Shown here piece after piece: positions 1-9,918 of a stretch of DNA of 64,000 bases. Numbering within the stretch: the stretch's first letter is position 1; each line of letters starts with the position of its first letter. The notes beneath the pieces are model-generated. The model did not search any database. It saw only the letters and a list, made by a program, of their open reading frames with translations, and was not told where the DNA came from. The position numbers and the translations under genes are program-made. The DNA is from Mesorhizobium sp. M00.F.Ca.ET.216.01.1.1 (GTDB taxonomy: Bacteria; Pseudomonadota; Alphaproteobacteria; Rhizobiales; Rhizobiaceae): assembly GCF_004010325.2 (NCBI RefSeq), contig NZ_SADR02000024.1:1-64000 (forward strand), given 5' to 3'.

Positions 1-1
1 C

Positions 2-238
2 ATCCGAAGCCACTGGGCCATCGAGAACTCGCTGCACTGGGTCCTCGACGTCACCTTCAACGAGGACAAATGCCGAAGCCGCACCGGACACGGCCCCGCC
101 AACATGGCCGTCGTCCGCCACTTCGCCTTGAACCTCGTGCGATCAATCGACGACAAGCGAAGCATCAAGCTGCGCCGAAAGCGCGCTGCAAGAAACAACA
201 AATACCTCGAACAAATCCTCCAACCCTCAATCCGTTAA
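2..238 (+). mobile_element. ISAs1-family transposase, C-terminal fragment
   Basis: The frame that opens at base 2 has no start in the window and ends in TAA. It encodes about 78 residues beginning IRSHWAIENSLHWVLDVTF and continuing NEDKCRSRTGHGPANMAVVRHFALNLV, the conserved C-terminal block of ISAs1/DDE_Tnp_ISAs1 transposases (the H-x2-IEN-x-LHWVLDV-x-F-x-ED core with its catalytic Glu). The gene continues off the left edge, so it may be intact. No target duplication or right inverted repeat could be fixed in the 119 bases that follow. The family call rests on motif recognition. Confidence 0.82.
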
Positions 239-357
239 CTCGGATTCAAAGCCGTGAAGGGGAGCCCGGTTTCGTTTGCCTCCCCGGTTGAAAATCGCTG
301 CTGGCAGCTTAGGGTCGACCTCCCGCAAAACTCAGTTGCCTCGGTTGGGGACGTCGA

Positions 358-1074
358 ATGCAGGACAGCCGCAAATTGACGACGATCGGTTTCGATGCCG
401 ATGACACGCTGTGGCAGAACGAGCAGTTCTTCCGCTTGACCGAGAAGCGCTTCGCCGCGCTGCTCGCCGACCACGGCGAGGAAGGACATATTTCGGCAAG
501 ATTGCTTGAGGCTGAGAGGCGCAACCTCGCCGTCTATGGCTTCGGCATCAAGGGATTTACCCTGTCGATGATCGAGACGGCGATCGAGATTACCGAAGGC
601 CGAGTGTCGCCCGTGGTCATCGCCGAAATTCTTGCCGCCGGCCGCGAGATGCTCGGCCATCCGATCGAGCCGCTGCCGCACGCGCGCGAAACCGTGGAAA
701 AGCTCGCCGCCGCTTATCGCCTGGTGCTGATCACCAAGGGCGACCTCTTCGATCAGGAACGCAAGCTGGCGGAGTCCGGCCTGGGCGACCTGTTCGACGC
801 TGTCGAGATCGTCAGCGACAAGAGCGCTGCCACCTATGCCCGCATCTTCAGCCGCCATGGCGACGGGCCTGAGAAAAGCATGATGGTCGGCAACTCGCTG
901 AAGTCCGACGTGGTACCGGCCATCGAGGCCGGCAGCTGGGGCATTCACGTTCCGCATGAACTGACCTGGGTGCTGGAACATGTCGAGCCGCCCATCGCCG
1001 AACCGCGTTTCTGCCGGATCTCCGATCTTGGCGAACTGCCAAGGCTGATCGAGAGAATCGCGAAAACCGGCTGA
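358..1074 (+). CDS. HAD-superfamily hydrolase
   Basis: 238-aa cytoplasmic phosphatase-like protein. Motif I is FDADDTLW at residues 12-19, with Asp13 the expected nucleophile and Asp15 the acid/base. Motif II is the Thr in LVLITKGD near residue 125, motif III the Lys in VSDKSAATY near 155, and motif IV follows in MMVGNSLKSDVVPAI. The helical insert after motif I suggests a C1 cap, as in haloacid dehalogenase and phosphoglycolate phosphatase relatives. Substrate cannot be told from sequence. It stands alone on this strand, 119 bases after the transposase scrap, with the ATG at 358 the only good start. The family is secure and the substrate unknown. Confidence 0.85.
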   Translation: MQDSRKLTTIGFDADDTLWQNEQFFRLTEKRFAALLADHGEEGHISARLLEAERRNLAVYGFGIKGFTLSMIETAIEITEGRVSPVVIAEILAAGREMLGHPIEPLPHARETVEKLAAAYRLVLITKGDLFDQERKLAESGLGDLFDAVEIVSDKSAATYARIFSRHGDGPEKSMMVGNSLKSDVVPAIEAGSWGIHVPHELTWVLEHVEPPIAEPRFCRISDLGELPRLIERIAKTG

Positions 1075-1124
1075 TGGCGCGTTTCGCCGTTTGAACCGGC
1101 CCGATCTGGTCTCCGATTGGCTGC

Positions 1125-1514
1125 CTAGCCGCGACCAAGTCCAATCAGCCGGTCGATCACCGGTTGCAGCCTTTCGGTTGTGATCGGCTTGGCGACCACC
1201 GCGTCGACCACGCTGGACAGGCCGAGGCTCTCCGGCGTGCCGTTCTTGGTTGAAAGCAGGATCACCGAAGGCAGCGACCTGCCCGACGTTCGCCGCAGCG
1301 CGTCAATGCCGGACATCAGCGCGTCGCAATCCTTGTTGTCGGCTCCGCCGTCGAGGACTACCGCGCCCGGGATACGGCAGCGCAGCGCCCTTGCCGCCGT
1401 TTCAGGCGACTCCGAGATCGGCTTGAGCCCGGATTTCTCGACGATCTTCGACACCACAACCCGGTTGATCGGCGACTTTCCGACAACGAGCACGTGCGAG
1501 AAATCCGTCATCAT
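1125..1514 (-). CDS. degenerate response-regulator receiver protein
   Basis: About 129 aa from the ATG at 1514, with a second ATG directly after it; an upstream in-frame start at 1616 would add a low-complexity leader and is less likely. The chain follows a CheY fold: beta1 HVLVVGKSPINR, beta3 AVVLDGGADNKDCDAL with the phospho-acceptor Asp, beta4 PSVILLST, and beta5 VVAKPIT with the conserved Lys. The acidic pair normally after beta1 is replaced by Gly-Lys, so Mg2+ binding and phosphorylation may be lost or altered. There is no output domain. No kinase gene is adjacent, so it would act as a stand-alone receiver or phosphate sink, if active. Confidence 0.65.
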   Translation of the reverse strand: MMTDFSHVLVVGKSPINRVVVSKIVEKSGLKPISESPETAARALRCRIPGAVVLDGGADNKDCDALMSGIDALRRTSGRSLPSVILLSTKNGTPESLGLSSVVDAVVAKPITTERLQPVIDRLIGLGRG

Positions 1515-1752
1515 CACGGCGTCCGCGTCGCGGCCCGCCAAATTCGGGTGTTTTGCAGTATCGGTGTCGCGATTCACTGGGCGCATGGGCGGGGCGGCTG
1601 CTCTTCTCTGTTTCAATGCAGGGTTGAAACTGGAGACAATTGGCGTGAGATCGCTGCCTGTGTCAAGCTAAAATGGAAGACATCGATAATATTGCAAGAA
1701 ACGCTAAAAATTAAAGCAAGTTCTTTCTCCAGCCGCAGTGAACTGATCGCGG

Positions 1753-1793
1753 AAAAACGAAAGTCACCCGCACGGAAATCGCGCGGGTGACTT
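1753..1793 (-). terminator. rho-independent terminator
   Basis: Inverted repeat AAGTCACCCGC (1761-1771) / GCGGGTGACTT (1783-1793). Read on the minus strand the stem is followed by TCGTTTTT. It lies 16 bases past the 80-aa gene and probably ends that transcript. Confidence 0.8.
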
Positions 1794-1808
1794 CGGTTTG
1801 GAGCTCGA

Positions 1809-2051
1809 TCAGCCGTGGCTCTGCTGGGTGACGATCACCGGGATCAGCAGGTCGCCCCAATTCCCGTCGCCGCCATGGTGTCGTGCCGAGCGCACGAGCT
1901 CCACCGAGACGCCCGCTTCGACCGCCTTCATCACCGACTGGTTGAGCCTGTGCAGGTCGTTGGCCAGCATGCGGATGGTCGCCTGCTGGTCGACGCTCAT
2001 CGTGGTGGCCTGTTCTTCGGCCCGTTCCTTGACGCGGCTTATCGATGCCAT
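1809..2051 (-). CDS. conserved hypothetical protein, 80 aa
   Basis: Small soluble protein, no signal peptide or membrane segment. The N-terminal half (MASISRVKERAEEQ, then LANDLHRLNQSVMKAVEAG) is helical and charged; the C-terminal half holds HHGGDGNWGDLLIPVIV. It lies 68 bases behind aceA on the same strand and ends in a clear terminator, so it may be read through from aceA. Plausible ATG at 2051 with a purine-rich stretch upstream. I do not recognise a named family. Strand, codon bias and the terminator support a real gene; no function is proposed. Confidence 0.6.
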   Translation of the reverse strand: MASISRVKERAEEQATTMSVDQQATIRMLANDLHRLNQSVMKAVEAGVSVELVRSARHHGGDGNWGDLLIPVIVTQQSHG

Positions 2052-2119
2052 TGGTCTTCTCCTCGTGTCGTTATGCCCTTTTGGGGCGGTTCCTCTGTTG
2101 CTCGTATCTTAACATCCGG

Positions 2120-3409
<1,290 letters not shown>

Positions 3410-3479
3410 TGGTCACTCCAAATCGTTCGATGCTGGTTTCGAAAAGCCGCGTCGGGGGAGGTTTCGCGCCGCTTGTGTG

Positions 3480-3645
3480 TGACATCATTTACATCCCGTC
3501 GCGAAGGAAGCGAGAGAAACTGCGGGATCGGCTAGGAAATAAGGGAAAACCTGTGTTGTGTTTGACCGATAGCCGCTGTAAATTTGTCACGATTGTAAAA
3601 GCCCAACGCGCTGTCGTCGCGCAGGGATAATGTAAATTCTTGTCA
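3480..3645. promoter_or_regulatory. aceA/regulator intergenic region with repeated TGTAAAT...TGTCA sites
   Basis: Three copies of one bipartite motif lie between the divergent genes. They are TGTAAATGATGTCA (minus strand, 3480-3493), TGTAAATTTGTCA (3577-3589) and TGTAAATTCTTGTCA (3631-3645). A lone TTGTAAAA is at 3593-3600. The two halves are constant while the gap is 2, 1 and 3 bases. The last copy lies just before the TTG start of the regulator, as an autoregulatory site would. That the adjacent regulator binds them is inferred from position. Confidence 0.5.
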
Positions 3646-3656
3646 AGGTAGCCGAT

Positions 3657-5105
3657 TTGGCCGACCAGAAGATCTTCGCCGGACCACGCATCCGCCGCAT
3701 TCGCAACGCCAAGGGCCTGACCCAGACGTCGATGGCGGAAGGGCTGGGCATCTCGCCGTCCTATCTCAACCTCATCGAGCGCAACCAGCGGCCGCTGACG
3801 GTCCAGCTGATCCTGAAGCTGGCATCCGTCTACAAGGTCGACCCGCACGAGCTGCAGGGCGAGGCAAGGGGGTCGGTCGCAGCCTTGAAGGAGGTGTTTG
3901 GCGACCCGCTGCTGGTTGGTGAATTGCCGGGCGACCAGGAGTTGATTGAGCTTGCCGAGGCGGCACCCAATGCTTCCGCAGCGGTGATAAAACTGTTCCG
4001 CGCCTATCGCGAGCAGGCAGAGCGGCTGTCCGATCTCAACGTGCTTCTGGCCCGCGAAGGCAAGGGCACGGCACTCTCCGGCGCCCGTTTGCCGATCGAC
4101 GAAGTACACGAGATTTTCGAGCGCCGGCCGAACCATTTCGCGGCTCTCGAAGAGGAGGCCGAGGCATTTACCTCGGTGCTCGATCCCGGCGACGATCTGT
4201 TCGGCGCACTGAAGGCGTGGCTGAAGCGCGAATACGGCATCGTGGTCAAGGTGCTGCCCGTCGCCACCATGCCGAACTGGCGCCGCCGCTACGACCGCCA
4301 CACGCAGCGCCTGTTCCTGTCCGAGCGGCTTTCGCCGTTCGACCATTTGCGCGAAGTGGCGATGGAGGCCTGCCTGATCCGCATGGCGGTCGCGGTGGCC
4401 GGCGAGATCCAGGCGCTGAAGCTGACCACGGACGAGGCTCGCCGGCTGGCCCGCTTCGAACTCGGCCGCTACGCCGCCCATGCGCTGATGATGCCCTATC
4501 AGGCCTTTCACGCGGCCGCCGTTCGCGCCCGCTACGACATCGACGTACTGCGCTCGCGCTTCGGCGTCTCCTTCGAGCAGGCGGCGAACCGGCTGACCAT
4601 GCTGCAGCGGCCGGGCGCGCTGGGAGTGCCGTTCTTCATGCTCGAGGTCGACAATGCCGGCAACCGCTTCCGCAAGGCGGGCAGCCAAGGCTTCCCGCAA
4701 AGCCGCTTCGGCGGCGGCTGCCCGAAGCTTCCCGTCCATGCCGCCTTCGCCCAACCCGGCCAGATCCTTGTCGAGGCAGTGGAAATGCCCGATGGCGCCG
4801 AATTCCTCTGCATCGCCCGCACGCTAGAAGGGCCGCAAGGTTCATTTTCGGAGCGCCCGCGCCGCACGGCCTTGCTGCTGGGGTGCGACGTCGGCTTTCG
4901 TGACGAGATCGTCTATGGCGCAGCACTGCCGGCGCCGGCTGCAACCGGCAAGGCCGGACAGGCCGCGGCGCCGGCCACGCCGGTCGGCCCCGCCTGCCGG
5001 CTATGCGAGCGCATCGGCTGCCTCGCCCGCGCCGAGCCACCGGTGACACGCCCGCTCGGCCTCGACGAGATGGTGACGGGACTGAGCGCGTTCGACTTTC
5101 AGTGA
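3657..5105 (+). CDS. XRE-family regulator of the ScfR/RamB type (HTH + IrrE-like + short-chain acyl-CoA domain)
   Basis: 482 aa, beginning at TTG (3657) because an in-frame TAA at 3633 excludes more upstream starts. Residues about 8-65 form a cro/C1 HTH (RIRRIRNAKGLTQTSMAEGLGISPSYLNLIERNQRPLT). The middle (about 180-310) is an IrrE/ImmA-like segment. The C-terminus is the ScfR/DUF2083 region with a cysteine cluster, CRLCERIGCLARAEPP. Actinobacterial RamB and related proteins with this layout control aceA, malate synthase and propionate or acetate genes in response to acyl-CoA. The divergent position next to aceA and the shared repeated motif point to control of the glyoxylate shunt. Which acyl-CoA it senses is not visible. 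Confidence 0.85.
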   Translation: MADQKIFAGPRIRRIRNAKGLTQTSMAEGLGISPSYLNLIERNQRPLTVQLILKLASVYKVDPHELQGEARGSVAALKEVFGDPLLVGELPGDQELIELAEAAPNASAAVIKLFRAYREQAERLSDLNVLLAREGKGTALSGARLPIDEVHEIFERRPNHFAALEEEAEAFTSVLDPGDDLFGALKAWLKREYGIVVKVLPVATMPNWRRRYDRHTQRLFLSERLSPFDHLREVAMEACLIRMAVAVAGEIQALKLTTDEARRLARFELGRYAAHALMMPYQAFHAAAVRARYDIDVLRSRFGVSFEQAANRLTMLQRPGALGVPFFMLEVDNAGNRFRKAGSQGFPQSRFGGGCPKLPVHAAFAQPGQILVEAVEMPDGAEFLCIARTLEGPQGSFSERPRRTALLLGCDVGFRDEIVYGAALPAPAATGKAGQAAAPATPVGPACRLCERIGCLARAEPPVTRPLGLDEMVTGLSAFDFQ

Positions 5106-5296
5106 TGGGCAAAGACTGCAAACTACCCCTGGCAGCTCCACACGACCGTCTTTTCTCGTATGTGCACCAGTCAGTGCGCCAAACGGAACACGGTGCTGGA
5201 CCACGCTCAACCTTCGTCTTTGCGTTACGCGAATGAGGCACGTTTCTGTCGTCCGCTGTGCATCGTGCTGCCCCGAAATCGCCGACAGTCGCACTC

Positions 5297-6249
5297 ATGA
5301 CCGATACCGCATCATCACCGATCGCCGTTTCGCAGATCGTTTCGCCGCGCGAGGAGCGTATCGGCTTCCTGCTGGTGTTCCTGTCGGCGCTGATGTGGAG
5401 CTTCGGCGGCACCATCGCCCGCTTCATCGACGCCGGTGACAGCTGGACGGTGGTGTTCTGGCGCTCGGTCTGGGCCGCGGCCTTCCTGCTCTGCTTCATG
5501 GTCTGGCGCGATGGTTGGCGCGGTACGCTAAAACTGTTCCGCGACATGGGCCTGCCCGGCCTTGCCGTGGCGTTCTGCTTCGCCACCGCATCGACTTGCT
5601 TTGTCGTCGCGCTGGCTACACCACCGTCGCCAACATCCTCCTGATGCAGGCCGGCGTGCCGCTGCTGGCGGCGCTGCTCGCCTGGGCGTTGTTTCGCGAA
5701 CGGGTGGCCATGGCGACCTGGGCGGCGATTGCAGCCGTCATCGCCGGCGTTGCCATAATGGTGTCGGAATCGCTTGACGGCGCCGTATCTCCCATTGGCG
5801 ACGGCCTGGCGCTGCTCATCGCCTTCATGTTCTCGATCGCCACCGTCATCGCCCGGCGCTTTGCTCATGTACGGATGACGCCGGCGACTTGCCTCGGCAC
5901 GATGCTCGCTGCCGCATTCGCGGCGTCCCAGGCATCGGAATTCGCCGTTTCCGGCCATGACATGGGTTTTCTCTTTGCCTTCGGCGTGGTCAATCTCGGC
6001 CTCGGCCTTGCCTTCTTCGCCACCGGCGCCCGGCTTGTTCCGGCGGCGGTGGCAGCACTGCTCGGCACCTTCGAGCCGATCCTTGGCCCGATCTGGGTCT
6101 GGCTCATCCATTCCGAGGTGCCGTCGGCACGCACCATCGTCGGCGGCGCTGTTGTGGTCACGGCGCTGCTCGTCCATATCGGGCTCGAGTTCAAGCGCCA
6201 GACCCGGCCCGAGCGGCCCGGCGTCACCGGTGTGCCGTCCCCTAATTGA
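5297..6249 (+). pseudogene. DMT-superfamily (EamA) permease, frameshifted
   Basis: Two overlapping frames together make a normal ten-helix EamA transporter of about 317 aa. The first frame starts at ATG 5297 (a GTG at 5258 is possible). It runs through GFLLVFLSALMWSFGGTIARF to ATASTCFVVALA, then drifts into PPSPTSS and a stop at 5642-5644. The second frame picks up as YTTVANILLMQAGVPLLAALLAW and reads to 6249. The break is at about 5614-5618: one extra base between GC and TAC would restore ALAYTTVAN. Either the gene is broken by a one-base deletion or the base is a sequencing error. Substrate unknown; family members export amino acids or other metabolites. Confidence 0.85.
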
Positions 6250-6623
6250 TGCAGCGCATGCGTTTGCCATTGACAACGCCGCTGCCGCCCGGGCAGGCTG
6301 CGATTACGGCAACAACAAGACAGGCGTATCTTGCCAAGTCTCCCTGCCGGTCTGATCGAGGCCGGACAACATCGTCGTATCTCTGCCCGCGCCATGGCGA
6401 AAGCCTCTGACGGCGCCGGCACACCATCTAGGCCCGGCACACTTCCCTGGCAAGGACACAAAGCTCCCGACAGTCGCGCATCGAACCATTATGGTGCCGG
6501 CAGTTCACGCTTGTCGCTTCCCGGCAGGCCCAATAGTCTCAAACTCAATAGTCTGAAGCAAATGCACAGCCGCGCGGACACCGCGACGGACTGGCGATGG
6601 AACACTCATCAAAGGAGAATAGC
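6250..6623. other. intergenic region upstream of potF
   Basis: No convincing gene in these 374 bases. It contains a 9-base direct repeat CAATAGTCT at 6531-6539 and 6546-6554, period 15, about 75 bases before the potF start. This could be a regulator site, but nothing else supports that. A good ribosome site, AAAGGAG, lies near 6610-6616. Confidence 0.4.
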
Positions 6624-7721
6624 ATGACCCGCAAAGCGCTCTGGCTTTCGGCGACTTCGGCGTTTCTGGCGCTTTTCACCCTCGGCGCTCATGCTGAGGA
6701 CCGCGTCGTCAACGTCTTCAACTGGTCGGACTATATCGACAGCTCGATCATCGACGACTTCACCAAGGAAACCGGCATCAAGGTGGTCTACGACACCTTC
6801 GATTCCAACGAGATCCTCGAAACGAAATTGCTTGCCGGCGGCAGCGGCTACGATGTCGTCGTGCCCAGCGGCAATTTCCTTGCACGCCAGATCCAGGCGG
6901 GTGTGTTCCAGAAGCTCGACAAGTCGAAGCTGCCGAATATTTCCAACATGTGGGACACTGTTCTGGAGCGCACCGCCAAATACGATCCCGGCAACGAGTA
7001 TTCGATCAACTACATGTGGGGTACGGTCGGCATCGGCTACAACATTAAGAAGGTTGAGGCCGCGCTCGGCACCGAAAAGATCGACAGCTGGGATGTCTTC
7101 TTCAATCCGGAAACGCTGGCCAAGCTAAAAGACTGCGGCGTCTATGTGCTCGACTCGCCGGCCGACATCATCCCGGCGGCGCTGAAATATCTTGGCCTCG
7201 ACCCGAACAGCACGTCGCCTGACGATATTGCCAAGGCCGAAGAGGCACTGCTGAAGATCCGGCCCTATATCAGAAAGTTCCATTCTTCCGAATACATCAA
7301 TGCCCTGGCCAATGGCGACATCTGCCTGGCGGTCGGCTGGTCGGGTGACGTCTTCCAGGCGCGCAATCGCGCCGACGAGGCCAAGCAGGGCGTTGAAATC
7401 GGCTATTCGGTGCCGAAGGAGGGCGCCCAGATGTGGTTCGACCAGATGGCGATACCGGCCGATGCGCCGCACGTCGCCGAGGCGCTCGAATTCCTCGACT
7501 ATATGATGAAGCCCGAAGTGATCGCCAAATCGTCCAACTACGTGCTTTATGCCAACGGCAACAAGGCCTCGCAGCAGTTCATCGACAAGGCGATCCTCGA
7601 CGATCCATCGATCTATCCGGACGCAGCGACCGTGCAGAAGCTCTATACTGTCTTGCCTTACAATCCCAAGACCCAGCGCATCATCACGCGCACCTGGACC
7701 AAGATCGTCACCGGCCAATAA
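6624..7721 (+). CDS. potF: putrescine/spermidine ABC transporter, periplasmic binding protein
   Basis: 365 aa from ATG 6624, which follows AAAGGAG; an in-frame ATG at 6597 lacks this site and would precede the signal peptide. Residues 1-24 form a Sec signal (MTRKALWL...LFTLGAHA) cleaved before EDRVVNVFNWSDYI. The mature part has the PotF/PotD fold with NWSDYID near its start, YDVVVPSGNFLARQIQAG, and the late WFDQMAIPADAPH block that closes the polyamine pocket. It is the first gene of a four-gene transport operon and is followed by a hairpin that probably raises its share of transcript over the membrane parts. Putrescine is inferred from similarity to PotF; agmatine or spermidine is possible. 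Confidence 0.93.
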   Translation: MTRKALWLSATSAFLALFTLGAHAEDRVVNVFNWSDYIDSSIIDDFTKETGIKVVYDTFDSNEILETKLLAGGSGYDVVVPSGNFLARQIQAGVFQKLDKSKLPNISNMWDTVLERTAKYDPGNEYSINYMWGTVGIGYNIKKVEAALGTEKIDSWDVFFNPETLAKLKDCGVYVLDSPADIIPAALKYLGLDPNSTSPDDIAKAEEALLKIRPYIRKFHSSEYINALANGDICLAVGWSGDVFQARNRADEAKQGVEIGYSVPKEGAQMWFDQMAIPADAPHVAEALEFLDYMMKPEVIAKSSNYVLYANGNKASQQFIDKAILDDPSIYPDAATVQKLYTVLPYNPKTQRIITRTWTKIVTGQ

Positions 7722-7731
7722 GCAACCTGAC

Positions 7732-7764
7732 GCGACCCCGGCAGCCAGCTGCCGGGGTCGCTTT
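7732..7764 (+). terminator. intra-operon hairpin between potF and potG
   Basis: A perfect 13-bp stem, GCGACCCCGGCAG (7732-7744) / CTGCCGGGGTCGC (7749-7761), has a 4-base loop and is followed by TTTC. The U tract is short, so partial termination or 3'-end protection of potF mRNA is more likely than full stop. Confidence 0.6.
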
Positions 7765-7794
7765 CTCCGGGGAAAAAGCAAGACGGAGTGGGAC

Positions 7795-8934
7795 ATGAAA
7801 TCGCTTGGCAGCATCCGCAGGGATTTCGCGCCCTGGAATGATCCGAACGCCAAGCCGTATATTCAATTCGACAATGTCACCAAGAAGTTCGGTGACTTCA
7901 CTGCCGTCAACAATTTGTCGCTGACCATCTTCGAGCGAGAGTTCTTTGCGCTGCTCGGCGCGTCCGGTTGTGGAAAGTCGACACTGCTGAGGATGCTTGC
8001 CGGCTTCGAGGAGCCGACCGCCGGCCGCATCCTGCTCGACGGCCAGGATTTGCGCGGCATTCCACCATATCGGCGTCCAGTCAACATGATGTTCCAGTCC
8101 TATGCGTTGTTCCCGCATATGACGGTCGAGAACAACATCGCCTTCGGCCTCAAGCAGGACGGCATGCCGAAGCCCGAGATTGCGGCGCGCGTTGCCGAGA
8201 TGCTGAAGCTGGTCAAGCTCGAGCAGTTCGCCAAGCGCAAGCCGCACCAGTTGTCCGGCGGCCAACGCCAGCGCGTCGCGCTCGCCCGCTCGGTCGCCAA
8301 GCGGCCGAAAGTCTTGTTGCTCGACGAACCGCTCGGCGCGCTCGACAAGAAGCTGCGTGAGGAAACCCAGTTCGAGCTGATGGACCTACAGCAGTCACTA
8401 GGCCTCACCTTCGTCGTTGTCACCCACGACCAGGAAGAGGCCATGACCATGGCCGACCGTATCGCCATCATCGACAAGGGCGAGGTGATGCAGGTGGCGA
8501 CGCCTGCGGAAGTCTATGAGGCGCCGGGCTCGCGCTTCGTCGCCGGCTTCGTCGGCAATGTGAACATGTTCGAAGGCAGGATCGCGCGCGGCGAGGCCGG
8601 CAGCGCAAGCATTGACGCCGGCAACGGCATCACCATCCGGACGGACAATGCCGGCAATGCCGCCGCCGGCACGGCCGTCACCTTCGCCATTAGGCCGGAG
8701 AAGATCAAGGTGTCGTCCGCCAAACCCGCCGGCGCCGTCAACGCCATCGAGGGCGAGGTATACGACATCGCCTATCTCGGCGACATGACCGTCTACCACG
8801 TCAGGCTGGACGACGGGCAGGTGGTGCGGGCGAGCACCATGAATGCGGCACGCATCACCGAGGATCCGCTGAGCTGGAACGACCGCGCCTGGGTGTCGTT
8901 CCGGCCCGACGCCGGCGTCGTGCTGACACGGTAG
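7795..8934 (+). CDS. potG: putrescine ABC transporter, ATP-binding protein
   Basis: 379-aa ATPase from ATG 7795 behind GGAGTGGGAC. Walker A is GASGCGKST near residues 55-63, the signature LSGGQRQR near 155, Walker B VLLLDEPLGALD near 175, and the H-loop VVTHDQEEA near 207. The C-terminal 110 residues form the TOBE/OB regulatory domain of PotG/PotA proteins (TFAIRPEKIKV, then GDMTVYHVRLDDGQ). It lies between potF and potH, ten bases before potH, and powers uptake through PotHI at the inner membrane. The N-terminal leader MKSLGSIRRDFAPWNDPNAKPYIQF is typical of rhizobial PotG. Confidence 0.95.
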   Translation: MKSLGSIRRDFAPWNDPNAKPYIQFDNVTKKFGDFTAVNNLSLTIFEREFFALLGASGCGKSTLLRMLAGFEEPTAGRILLDGQDLRGIPPYRRPVNMMFQSYALFPHMTVENNIAFGLKQDGMPKPEIAARVAEMLKLVKLEQFAKRKPHQLSGGQRQRVALARSVAKRPKVLLLDEPLGALDKKLREETQFELMDLQQSLGLTFVVVTHDQEEAMTMADRIAIIDKGEVMQVATPAEVYEAPGSRFVAGFVGNVNMFEGRIARGEAGSASIDAGNGITIRTDNAGNAAAGTAVTFAIRPEKIKVSSAKPAGAVNAIEGEVYDIAYLGDMTVYHVRLDDGQVVRASTMNAARITEDPLSWNDRAWVSFRPDAGVVLTR

Positions 8935-8943
8935 GGGGCGATC

Positions 8944-9918
8944 ATGTCGAATGCCGCCGTCACCACCGCAACAAGCTCTCGGGCAACGGATGCCGGCAAA
9001 TCCGCCTTGGCCAGGCTGGGAGCGGCCTTCGTCGGCCGTCTGGTCATCATCATCCCCTATCTCTGGCTGCTGTTCTTCTTCCTCATCCCGTTCGTCATCG
9101 TCTTCAAGATTTCGCTGTCGCAGACCGCGATCGCCATGCCGCCCTACACGCCGGCGCTCGACTTCCGCGACGGCATTTCCGGTTTTTTTGCCCAGCTGAG
9201 GCAGCTCAGCGTCGACAACTACACCTGGCTGACCCAAGATGCGCTTTACTTCAACGCCTATGTGACGAGCCTCATCATTGCCGCCATCTCGACGGTCCTG
9301 ACCCTGCTCGTCGGCTATCCGATCGCCTATGGCATGGCCCGCGCCCCGGCGACGATCCGTCCGACCCTGCTGATGCTGGTGATCCTGCCGTTCTGGACCT
9401 CGTTCCTGATCCGGGTCTATGCCTGGATCGGCATTCTCAAGCCCGAGGGGCTGCTCAATCAGATGCTGCTCGCCACCGGCATCATCAGCCAACCGCTGAT
9501 CATCCTCAACACCTACACTGCGATCTTCATCGGCATTGTCTATTCCTACCTGCCGTTCATGGTGCTGCCGCTCTATTCGTCCCTGGAAAAGATGGATTAT
9601 TCGCTGATCGAGGCGGCCAAGGACCTCGGCTGCCCGCCGACCAGCGCCTTCTGGAAGATCACCTTCCCACTGTCGCTGCCCGGCGTCATCGCCGGCTGCC
9701 TGCTGGTGTTCATCCCGGCCGTCGGCGAGTTCGTCATTCCCGACCTGCTCGGCGGATCGCAGACGCTGATGATCGGCAAGACGCTGTGGAACGAGTTCTT
9801 CGCCAACCGCGACTGGCCGGTGTCGTCGGCCGTTGCCGTTATTCTGCTGCTGCTTCTGACCGTGCCGATCATGCTCTTCCAGCAGGCCCAGGCGCGCGCC
9901 CAGGAGCAGGACAAATGA
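8944..9918 (+). CDS. potH: putrescine ABC transporter, permease
   Basis: 324-aa inner-membrane protein with six predicted helices, the first at about residues 32-55 (LVIIIPYLWLLFFFLIPFVIV). The EAA loop that docks on the ATPase is EAAKDLGCPPTSAFWKITFP, followed by GVIAGCLLVFIPAVGEFVIPDLLG, the binding-protein-dependent permease signature. An N-terminal cytosolic stretch rich in Ala, Thr and Ser precedes helix 1. The stop overlaps the start of potI (ATGA), so the two permeases are translationally coupled and presumably form the heterodimeric channel. Confidence 0.94.
   Translation: MSNAAVTTATSSRATDAGKSALARLGAAFVGRLVIIIPYLWLLFFFLIPFVIVFKISLSQTAIAMPPYTPALDFRDGISGFFAQLRQLSVDNYTWLTQDALYFNAYVTSLIIAAISTVLTLLVGYPIAYGMARAPATIRPTLLMLVILPFWTSFLIRVYAWIGILKPEGLLNQMLLATGIISQPLIILNTYTAIFIGIVYSYLPFMVLPLYSSLEKMDYSLIEAAKDLGCPPTSAFWKITFPLSLPGVIAGCLLVFIPAVGEFVIPDLLGGSQTLMIGKTLWNEFFANRDWPVSSAVAVILLLLLTVPIMLFQQAQARAQEQDK

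Noticed and set aside
6331..6627. 98-codon open frame before potF
   Set aside because: No family motif. It overlaps the potF ribosome site and start, and its codon use is unlike the neighbours.
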